Both the position numbers and the translations under genes were made by a program. From Bradyrhizobium sp. CCBAU 53421 (GTDB taxonomy: Bacteria; Pseudomonadota; Alphaproteobacteria; Rhizobiales; Xanthobacteraceae): 64,000 nucleotides of DNA. Below, one piece after another: positions 53,957 to 60,982 of the stretch; the first letter of the stretch is position 1, and each line of letters opens with the position of its first letter. The notes beneath the pieces were generated by a model, which was not told the origin of the DNA, did no database searches, and saw only the letters and a list, made by a program, of their open reading frames with translations. The stretch covers positions 1,984,001 to 2,048,000 of the forward strand of contig NZ_CP030047.1 in the NCBI RefSeq assembly GCF_015291625.1, written 5' to 3'.

Positions 53957-54701
53957 GGTCCGCAAGCCCGCGAAGTCCGACGTGAAGGCCGACGCCAAGG
54001 TCGCCAGCACCCGCAAGCCGAACATGCGCGAGGCGATCCTCGCCGCGGCGGAGGAGCTGTTCTCGACCTACGGCTTCAACGCCGTCTCGGTCCGCGACAT
54101 CGCGCAGGCAGCCGGCGCCAATCCCGGCAGCGTGACCTATCACTTCAAGACCAAGGACGGCCTGCTGCTGGAGATCTATCGGCGGCATTGCGGCCCGATG
54201 AACCGGCGGCGCTCGGAGCTGTTGGCGGCGGCGCGGCGGGTGCGCGATCTGCAGGACCGGCTCGAGGCGATCGTGCGCGCCTATGTGCTGCCGGCCTTCA
54301 CCTCGGGCAGCGATCTCGCCGGCGGCGGAACGCGGTTCACGCGGCTGCGCGCGATCATGTCGGCCGAAGGCAACGAGGTCGTGCGCAAGATCATCGCGCA
54401 GACGTTCGACGACACCAGCCATGCCTTCATCGACGCGATCCATGAAAGCCTGCCGCATATTCCGCGTACCGATCTGGTCTGGCGCGGTCACTTCCTGCTC
54501 GGCGCGCTCTACTACACGCTGGTGACGCCGGAGCGTGTCACGCGCCTGTCGCGCGGCTGCGCCGACGGCACCGATGCCGGCCATGCCATCGAGGAGCTGG
54601 TGCGCGCGACCGTCGCTGCGCTGCAGGCCGCGCCGCTCGATCAAGCGCCGCCCGCTCCGCGCAAGGCGCCGGGCACAAATCCAGGGCGAGCACTGACCTG
54701 A
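53955..54701 (+). CDS. TetR family transcriptional regulator
   Basis: A 248-residue regulator. The N-terminal ~25 residues are basic and alanine-rich, then the HTH reads SVRDIAQAAGANPGSVTYHF. The C-terminal domain (RRSELLAAARRVRDLQDRLEA onwards, quoted in part) is the TetR_C_CecR-like ligand domain. The ATG at 53955 is preferred over a TTG at 53937. It precedes the decarboxylase-like gene by 19 bases in the same direction, so it is probably the operon regulator. Confidence 0.83.
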   Translation: MVRKPAKSDVKADAKVASTRKPNMREAILAAAEELFSTYGFNAVSVRDIAQAAGANPGSVTYHFKTKDGLLLEIYRRHCGPMNRRRSELLAAARRVRDLQDRLEAIVRAYVLPAFTSGSDLAGGGTRFTRLRAIMSAEGNEVVRKIIAQTFDDTSHAFIDAIHESLPHIPRTDLVWRGHFLLGALYYTLVTPERVTRLSRGCADGTDAGHAIEELVRATVAALQAAPLDQAPPAPRKAPGTNPGRALT

Positions 54702-54720
54702 ACCAGCGGAGTTCGTCGCC

Positions 54721-55590
54721 ATGGAGAAACTTCGGCTGCGCACGGTGCTTGGCGATCACCCGCATATCCAGGCGGTGAAGAGCGGTGAGTTGCGCTCGGA
54801 GCTGTTCGACCTCGACTTCACCGAGTTCACGCCGACCAACGCCGCGTTCAAGCCGATGGTGCGTGAGCAGGCGTTCGAGGTCTGCGAGATGGCGATCGTG
54901 ACCTATCTGATGGCGAGGGCGCACGGCAAGCCGCTGGTGTTGCTGCCGGCAGCGATGGTCGGCCGCTTCCAGCATGGCTACGCGCTCTATCGCGCCGACC
55001 GCGGCACGCTCACGCCCGCGGATCTCGAAGGCAAGCGGGTCGGCATCCGCTCGTTCACCACCACGACGGGCGCATGGATGCGCGGCATCCTTGCCAACGA
55101 TCACGGCGTGAACCTCGACCGCATCGACTGGGTCACGTTCGAGGGTCCACATGTCGCCGAATATGTCGACCGCACCGAACGGGCCCCGAAGGGCAGGGCC
55201 ATCATCGAAATGCTCAAGGACGGCGAGCTCGATGCCGTGCTGGGCGAGACCTCGAACGATCCGGCGCTCAAGCCGTTGTTCGCCGACCCGGCGGCGGAGG
55301 CGGCGCGGTGGTACGCGCAGCATCGTATCGTGCCGGTCAATCATCTGGTGGTGGTGACGAGGCAGCTTGCGACATCGCGGCCCGACGTGGTGCGGAGCCT
55401 CTATGAACTGCTCAAGCGCAGCAAGGCAGAGGCCGGTTCCGCTGATGTGCCGGACCCGCTGCCGTTCGGTGTCGATGCCAACCGCAGGCCGCTCGAATTG
55501 ATGATCGACTATTGTGTCCAGCAGGCATTGATCCCCCGGCGCGTCACGGTCGACGAATTGTTCGACGACACAACACGGGACTTGAACTGA
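54721..55590 (+). CDS. 4,5-dihydroxyphthalate decarboxylase-like protein (NMT1/SBP fold, cytoplasmic)
   Basis: A 289-residue protein with the two-lobed periplasmic-binding fold but no signal peptide: it starts MEKLRLRTVLGDHPHIQAVK. Segments REQAFEVCEMAIVTYLMA, GRFQHGYALYRAD, DLEGKRVGIRSFTTTTGAWMRG and NHLVVVTRQLAT align with 4,5-dihydroxyphthalate decarboxylase. It may therefore be a cytoplasmic decarboxylase rather than a transport protein. The ring carboxylate substrate is unknown. Its stop codon overlaps the start of the frameshifted dehydrogenase gene. Confidence 0.75.
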   Translation: MEKLRLRTVLGDHPHIQAVKSGELRSELFDLDFTEFTPTNAAFKPMVREQAFEVCEMAIVTYLMARAHGKPLVLLPAAMVGRFQHGYALYRADRGTLTPADLEGKRVGIRSFTTTTGAWMRGILANDHGVNLDRIDWVTFEGPHVAEYVDRTERAPKGRAIIEMLKDGELDAVLGETSNDPALKPLFADPAAEAARWYAQHRIVPVNHLVVVTRQLATSRPDVVRSLYELLKRSKAEAGSADVPDPLPFGVDANRRPLELMIDYCVQQALIPRRVTVDELFDDTTRDLN

Positions 55591-56514
55591 TGGCAATCTC
55601 CAGCGATCCGCGGCAATGGCAGATCGGCATGCTCGGCTATGGCGAGGTCGGCCGCATCCTTGCCGAAGACCTGCGCAAGCAGGACATGAAGGTCGTTGCC
55701 TACGACATCAAGCTCGACCGCGAGCAGGGCGCGCCGCTCCGCGCGCATGCGGCAGAGACCGGCGTCGCGCTCGCACAGTCCCATGCCGATCTCGCGGCGC
55801 GGGCCGATTTCATCATCTCGGCGGTGACGGCGAGCCAGGCGGTGCCGGTCGCCGAAGCCTGCGCGCCTGCGATCCGGGCACGGCGCCTGGTTTCTCGATT
55901 TCAACTCGGCCTCGCCCGGTGCCAAGCAGCGCGCGGCGGCGCATATCGACGGTGCCGGCGGCCGCTATGTCGAGGGCGCGGTGATGACCTCGCTGCCGCC
56001 GTACCGGATCAAGGTGCCGCTGCTGCTCGGCGGCCATGGCGCGCGGGAACTGGCGCCGCAGCTGGTCGCGCTCGGCTTCGCGGCGAAGGTCGCGAGCGAT
56101 GAGCTTGGGGTGTCCTCGGCGATCAAGATGTGCCGCAGCATCATGATCAAGGGGCTGGAAGCCATGGTGATCGAGAGCTTCACCACGGCGCGCGCCTACG
56201 GCGTCGAGGATGCGGTGCTGGCCTCGCTCAAGGAGACCTTTCCCGGCATCGATTGGGAGAAGCAGGGCGCCTATTTCTTTCAGCGGGTGATCGAGCACGG
56301 CCGGCGGCGTGCCGAGGAGGTGCGCGAAGCGGCGGAGACCGTGCGCGAGGCCCACCTGACGCCGTGGTCTGCCTCCGGCACCGCCGAGCGGCAGGGCTGG
56401 ATCGCCGATCTCGCCGATGAGGGCGTGTTCGGGGTCAGGGGCACGCCGGACTTCGCCCGCAGCGCCGATTGGCGCACCGAGGCCGACCGGATTCTTGCGC
56501 GCATCAAACCCTGA
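55590..56514 (+). pseudogene. NAD(P)-dependent dehydrogenase with DUF1932-type C-terminus, broken by a frameshift
   Basis: The first 290 or so bases read MAISSDPRQWQIGMLGYGEVGRIL and on through a Rossmann domain (GYGEVG, SAVTASQAV). At about 55877-55892 the frame changes by one base: the continuing sequence (WFLDFNSASPGAK and then EGAVMTSLPPY) is in the +1 frame, to the stop at 56514. The C-terminal half contains the DUF1932-like KMCRSIMIKGLEAM helix with the catalytic lysine. An intact gene would give about 308 residues, like 6-phosphogluconate or hydroxyisobutyrate dehydrogenases. It is either a recent pseudogene or a sequencing error; the rest of both halves is intact. Confidence 0.8.
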
Positions 56515-56600
56515 AATCGCGCGCGGAGAATCCGCCGCGTTCCCTGCCGGCGCGCAATGCGCTATTGCTCCGTGAACAGTTTTGTTCTGGAGGCACTCCC

Positions 56601-57380
56601 ATGAAGAATTCCGGCAAGGTCGTCGCCATCACCGGCGCGGCGCGCGGCATCGGCAAGGCTTGCGCGGCGCGCTTCCTGGCCGATGGCGCCAGGGTCGTCA
56701 TCTCCGATGTCGACGCCGCCGGGCTCGTCCACACCGCCCAGGAACTCGGACATGAGGATCGGTTGCGGGCGCTCGAGGCCGATGTCAGCAAGCGCGCCGA
56801 CGTCGATCGCATCGTGGCCACGGCGGTGAAGGAATTCGGCCGGCTCGACGTCATGGTCAACAATGCCGGTGTCGCGCGCAACCGCGACTTCCTCGACATC
56901 AGCGAGGCCGAGTTCGACGACGTGATGGGGATCAACCTCAAGGGCGCGTTCTTCGGCGTCCAGGCCGCGGCGCGCCAGATGATCGCGCAGGGCGGTGGCG
57001 GCGTCGTCATCAACATGTCCTCGGTCAACGCGCTGCTCGCGATCCCCTCGCTTGCGACCTATGCGATGTCCAAGGGCGCGATGAAGCAGCTCACTTCGGT
57101 GGCGGCCGTCGCGCTGGCGCCGCACGGCATTCGCGTGGTGGCGGTCGGGCCCGGCACGATCCTGACCGAGATGGTGGCGACGGCGATCTTCTCGTCGGAG
57201 GACGCGCGGCGCAGCGTGCTGTCGCGCACCCCGGCCGGCCGCTGTGGCGAGCCGAGCGAGGTCGCTGCCGTCGTGGCATTCCTCGCCAGCAACGATGCCT
57301 CCTACATCACCGGCCAGACCATCTATCCCGACGGCGGCCGATTGATCCTCAACTACACGGTGCCGGTCAGCGAGAAGTAG
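56601..57380 (+). CDS. SDR family oxidoreductase
   Basis: A 259-residue classical SDR from the ATG at 56601 (ribosome site GGAGG): TGAARGIG cofactor motif, NNAG, catalytic serine in INMSSVN, YAMSK for YxxxK, and the C-terminal ITGQTIYPDGGR. It should act on a hydroxyl or keto intermediate with NAD(P). It follows the frameshifted dehydrogenase and probably works in the same pathway as the decarboxylase-like protein. A reading from 56469 is not favoured. Confidence 0.88.
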   Translation: MKNSGKVVAITGAARGIGKACAARFLADGARVVISDVDAAGLVHTAQELGHEDRLRALEADVSKRADVDRIVATAVKEFGRLDVMVNNAGVARNRDFLDISEAEFDDVMGINLKGAFFGVQAAARQMIAQGGGGVVINMSSVNALLAIPSLATYAMSKGAMKQLTSVAAVALAPHGIRVVAVGPGTILTEMVATAIFSSEDARRSVLSRTPAGRCGEPSEVAAVVAFLASNDASYITGQTIYPDGGRLILNYTVPVSEK

Positions 57381-57426
57381 GGCGCTGCCGGGAGCATCAC
57401 CAGTCGGAACCGGATCGAAAGCACGT

Positions 57427-57470
57427 CCCCTCTCCCGCTTGCGGGGGGGGGGGTAGGGCGGGCTGCCAAA
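57427..57470. repeat. Degenerate palindrome with 11-G run
   Basis: cccctctcccgcttgcg is followed by 11 consecutive G (57443-57453) and tagggcggg. It resembles the left arm and loop of the 16.4- and 45.05-kb elements, with an expanded G tract. Confidence 0.55.
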
Positions 57471-57593
57471 ATATCGAAAACAACCCCATGCACAGTAGCC
57501 GCCGGTGGCCGGCGTCCGACGGGGACCTTGACACGTCGGGCAACTCAGAGATATTCTTCTAATATTCAGAAATCGTGCAACAGCCATCCGGGG

Positions 57594-57697
57594 GTCATCA
57601 CCCGCGCATGCGGGTGATCCAGTATTCCAGAGGCGGCTGTGCTTGAGCCGATGGGCCGCGGCGTACTGGATCGCCCGGTTGAACCGGGCGATGACAG
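57594..57697. repeat. 104-bp structured palindromic repeat, copy 2
   Basis: The same nested hairpins as at 4815-4918, with 8 differences by eye. The loop of the first hairpin reads catg here, and the second hairpin reads tcgcccgg-ttgaa-ccgggcga. The stems are unchanged. Confidence 0.85.
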
Positions 57698-57715
57698 CTG
57701 AGGATGAGGACGCCG

Positions 57716-58528
57716 CTACCGGCCCTGGAACCGCGGCTTGCGCTTTTCCATGAAGGCGTTGCGGCCTTCGCGGAAATCCGCGCTGTCCATGCAGTCGATG
57801 CCGATCTGCTTGATCGCAGCCATGTCGCGATCGGCGGGATCCTTCAGCACCTGCGCGATGGTGATCTTGGCGGCCTTGATCGCCAGCGGCGCGTTGCCCG
57901 AAATGGTGCGCGCGATCTCCATGGTCGCATCCCAGAGCTCGGCCTCCGGCAGCACGCGATCGACGAGCCCGATCCGCAGCGCTTCCGCGGAGTCGATCCG
58001 CATGCCCGTATACATGATCAGCCGCGCCCAGGACGGGCCGACCAGCGACACCAGATGGCGCAGCCCGTCATAGCCATAGGCGATGCCGAGCTTGGCCGCG
58101 GGAATGCCGAATTGCCCGCTGGCGCCGGACATGCGGATATCGGTCAGCATCGCGACCTGCATGCCGCCGCCGAGACAGAAGCCGCGGATGCAGGCGATGG
58201 TCGGCTTCGGGTAGTCGGCGAGCAAGGCACGCTGGGCGGCACTGCGCCGCGAATATTCCTCGGAGGCTTGCGCGTTGTGGCGGGTCTTCTCGAACTGGCT
58301 GATATCGGCGCCGGACACGAAAGCCTTGTCGCCGGCGCCGACCAGGATCACGACCCGAACGGCCGGATCGTCGCGCAAGGCGGTCAGCGCCTCGCCGAGC
58401 CCTTGCCACATCTCCAGTGACATCGCATTGCGCTTGTCGGGATTGTTGAAGGTGATGACGCCGACGCCGTCGACCACGCTTTGCAGGATCTTGCCGTCGG
58501 CAAGCGACTTGTCTGAGATGTTTGGCAT
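57716..58528 (-). CDS. Enoyl-CoA hydratase/isomerase family protein
   Basis: A 270-residue crotonase-fold protein: oxyanion-hole segment AFVSGADISQFE, GFCLGGGMQVAMLTDIRM with the second oxyanion glycine, and the C-terminal HHRP-like region near KPRFQGR. The classical catalytic glutamates are partly replaced (GIAYGYDGLRHL), so hydratase activity is not certain. The ATG at 58528 starts the family sequence; one at 58567 adds 13 residues. It is convergent with the SDR gene. Confidence 0.85.
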   Translation of the reverse strand: MPNISDKSLADGKILQSVVDGVGVITFNNPDKRNAMSLEMWQGLGEALTALRDDPAVRVVILVGAGDKAFVSGADISQFEKTRHNAQASEEYSRRSAAQRALLADYPKPTIACIRGFCLGGGMQVAMLTDIRMSGASGQFGIPAAKLGIAYGYDGLRHLVSLVGPSWARLIMYTGMRIDSAEALRIGLVDRVLPEAELWDATMEIARTISGNAPLAIKAAKITIAQVLKDPADRDMAAIKQIGIDCMDSADFREGRNAFMEKRKPRFQGR

Positions 58529-58966
58529 AGGAGGATCCGGTCTGATTTCGGCCAGGGGTGGCATCAAGAGGCTGGCATCAAAAGGCCAGGCATCAAGGTT
58601 GAGGATGGCATCGAGGCTAGCACCCGGTTGCGAGACCGGGCAGGCGGTTTAGGGCACGGCGCGATTGCAACGCCGTGCGGCAACTCTCCCGGTAGTTGTA
58701 CGGCTCGCAAAATAAACTGCCGTGTAAGGGTTGCGCCCTAGACTGCGCCGCCCGCGCTCCGTCCCGGCTTAACGCTTTCCTAGTCTTTCGACGGTACGAC
58801 TGTACGCACCTGCGCGCCAGGACCGTTCCACGACGCGCTGGGATGCGGTGCCGCAGCGTCTCCCGCTGCCATCGCATCGGTAACGGACGTCCCCCCATCG
58901 CACCGGCAGGGAAGCCGGTCACCCCCGACCTCCGTGCACTCACATCGCCTCGGGCGAGGTTCAGTC
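58529..58966. other. Intergenic region of 438 bases between the hydratase and PilZ genes
   Basis: It contains four short ggcatc units spaced about 14-20 bases (58559-58616), a hairpin gcacggcg/cgccgtgc with a 9-base loop (58654-58678), and no credible gene. It must hold both divergent promoters. Confidence 0.5.
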
Positions 58967-59617
58967 GTGTCCGTCGAGAAGTTTCTCAAGCAACGCGCGG
59001 TCAGGATCACGGTCAACGGCAGCTACACGCTGCCGAACTGGTACGATGCGCAGGGCAAGCTGCGCACCTTCGCCTGCCGCACCACGCGCGTGTCGCCGTT
59101 CCGCATGATCGTGGACGTGCCGGTCGTCGGCAAGGTCGGCGACCGGCTGACCTCGTATTTCGAGGAGTTCGGCAAGTTCGAGGGCTGCATCACCGACACG
59201 ATGAGCGGCAGCTTCCTGCTCGAGCTCGAGATGACGCGTGCGATGCGCGAGAAGTTCGCCGACAAGCTGACCTGGATCGAGAAGAAGCAAAAGGATCCGA
59301 GCGTCCGCGAGGCGCGCAACAACCCGCGCTTCGTTCCCGTCGCGCCGCACGCCATGCTGACGCTGGCGGACGGCACCATGCGGAGCTGCTTCATCATCGA
59401 CATGTCGCTGTCGGGCGCGGCGGTATCCTCCGAGGTGCAGCCGCCGGTCGGCATGCCGCTGGCGATCGGCGCCTGCGTCGGCCGCGTGGTCCGGCATCTG
59501 CCGAACGGCTTCGCCATCAAGTTCGTCGAGACCTACAAGCAGGGCGATCTCGGCCGCCTCATCGCGCGCAAGTCCAAGGAGCTGCAACTGGTGTCAGCCG
59601 CTCCGTTGCCTAGCTAG
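58967..59617 (+). CDS. PilZ domain protein (cyclic di-GMP receptor)
   Basis: A 216-residue protein from the GTG at 58967 (GAGG upstream). The C-terminal PilZ domain has both c-di-GMP motifs: RxxxR as R117-R121 (RNNPR) and DxSxxG as D145-G150 (DMSLSG). The N-terminal ~100 residues resemble a degenerate YcgR-N/PilZ-like beta domain lacking those motifs, so the protein is probably a tandem arrangement. Expected role is coupling c-di-GMP to motility or exopolysaccharide. The gene stands alone. Confidence 0.85.
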   Translation: MSVEKFLKQRAVRITVNGSYTLPNWYDAQGKLRTFACRTTRVSPFRMIVDVPVVGKVGDRLTSYFEEFGKFEGCITDTMSGSFLLELEMTRAMREKFADKLTWIEKKQKDPSVREARNNPRFVPVAPHAMLTLADGTMRSCFIIDMSLSGAAVSSEVQPPVGMPLAIGACVGRVVRHLPNGFAIKFVETYKQGDLGRLIARKSKELQLVSAAPLPS

Positions 59618-59755
59618 GGCGAGTACTCACAAATCTGATGCGTGCGGGGATAGCGAGGTCCGAGTTCCCCTCCAGAGCAGACATCGACGGACGCCTAAGT
59701 GAATGTCCGCAAAGGGCCATAACCGGCTGTGAGCAATCGCAGCAACGAGGCTTCT

Positions 59756-60655
59756 CTAGTCGATCACCTCGTCGGCGTGCGCAAGCAGCGTAGGCGGCAT
59801 CTGGAGGCCGAGCGCCTTGGCAGCTTTCAAATTGATGATCAACTCGAAGTCTGCTGCGTACTCGACCGGAATGTCAGCCGGCTGTGCCCCTTTCAGTATC
59901 CTGTCCACTAGCGCCGCGGATTGCCGAAACATGCGCGAAAGATTTGGTCCATAATACATCAGACCTCCGTCGGTTACGAACCGTTTGTGCCAAGACATGG
60001 CAGGTAGTCGGTTTTTTGCAGCAAGCTCCGCAATCGTGCGGCAGTGAATGGCGGTCAATACGCCAGAGAAGACAAGTAATGCGGTAGCTCGTTCACGGGC
60101 CATCTCCTCAAAGGCGGGAGCGATTTCGTTGGCATTCCCGATTCTCACTGTCTTGAATGTCACGCCGAGAGAGCGTGCAACCTCCTCTGTCTCTTGCATC
60201 TGTTTGGCATGCGTGGGCCCGGTGGCGCTTGAGAGAATGGCGACCGGCGATTTAACGCCGACGGCGTCTACGAGATACCTTAGGCGTTTGGCGCTTAGGC
60301 CAGGAACGACCTCATCGAGGCCAGTAATCGTTCTGCCCGGACGCTCCATGCTCGCCGCGAGCCCGTTGCCCACAAAATCGCCGGCAGCCGCAACTACGAT
60401 CGGTGTGTTTGCTGCTGCATTCTTCGTGACCAGTGCCGAAGGTATGCTGGCGGTAACGATGACATTGACTTTGGCGGCGATCAGCTCACCGACGAGTACC
60501 GGGAGTCGCTCCGAACTACCATCCGCGTACCTTTGCTCGATCTGGAGATTCCTGTTCTCTTCATAACCAAGGTCCCGCAGTCCCCTTCGGAGCGCGCCAA
60601 GATTGATCGCTGCGGCGGTCTTGGTACCGATCGATAAAAAGCCCACGCGCTTCAT
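59756..60655 (-). CDS. ABC transporter substrate-binding protein-like, TrpX-type, without signal peptide
   Basis: A 299-residue ABC_sub_bind protein: GFLSIGTKTAAAINLGALRRGL (quoted in part) opens the fold, with ERLPVLVGELIAAKVNVIVT and GLMYYGPNLSRMFRQSA. No signal peptide is seen and an in-frame stop lies 12 bases upstream of the ATG, so the protein as read is not exported. This is a common orphan family in Bradyrhizobium, usually with no permease gene nearby. GC and codon use look lower than in the neighbours, as in the Mo enzyme gene. It is divergent from that gene. Confidence 0.78.
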   Translation of the reverse strand: MKRVGFLSIGTKTAAAINLGALRRGLRDLGYEENRNLQIEQRYADGSSERLPVLVGELIAAKVNVIVTASIPSALVTKNAAANTPIVVAAAGDFVGNGLAASMERPGRTITGLDEVVPGLSAKRLRYLVDAVGVKSPVAILSSATGPTHAKQMQETEEVARSLGVTFKTVRIGNANEIAPAFEEMARERATALLVFSGVLTAIHCRTIAELAAKNRLPAMSWHKRFVTDGGLMYYGPNLSRMFRQSAALVDRILKGAQPADIPVEYAADFELIINLKAAKALGLQMPPTLLAHADEVID

Positions 60656-60982
60656 TCGGTCACCTCATGAAAGGTTAGGAGGGCGAGGAGGATATCAATT
60701 CTTCTAGCCGCGGGCACTTCCGACTACATCCTGCGTCGCAACACGTAGGCAAAAGCCCAAGACGGCTTTGGGTCAAAATGCGAAAAACTCAACGTGAGCA
60801 ATTCCAGTCCGCTGTGCCCCATTGACCGGACCTCAAGGAGGCGTGCCCCGACTTCGCTGATGGGCCATGAACGGACATGCCCCGCGTGGCTTGTGGTTTA
60901 TGATACGATGCGGCAGCTTACCAGCCATCGGCACGAAGGCGCGATCCTACGTGCGCATCCTTTGTCACAAGGGAGCTTGTGC
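60656..60982. other. Intergenic region between the binding protein and molybdopterin enzyme genes
   Basis: 327 bases, containing ggctttgggtcaa and other short sequences that recur after the Mo enzyme gene (63.47-63.53 kb). An in-frame reading from 60794 into the enzyme gene exists but is not supported by family sequence. Both promoters must lie here. Confidence 0.5.

Larger units (their letters stand above)
57381..57715. other. Intergenic region with two repeat elements
   Basis: It holds a degenerate CCCTCTCCC-type palindrome with an 11-base G run (57427-57470), an unassigned middle part and the 104-bp structured repeat (57594-57697). No gene is seen. Confidence 0.6.

Noticed and set aside
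53046..54743. A 565-codon minus-strand frame across the lactonase and TetR genes
   Set aside because: Shadow of the plus-strand lactonase and regulator; no family pattern.
55590..56514. Programmed frameshift in the dehydrogenase gene
   Set aside because: No slippery heptamer or downstream pseudoknot is evident; an error or mutation is simpler.
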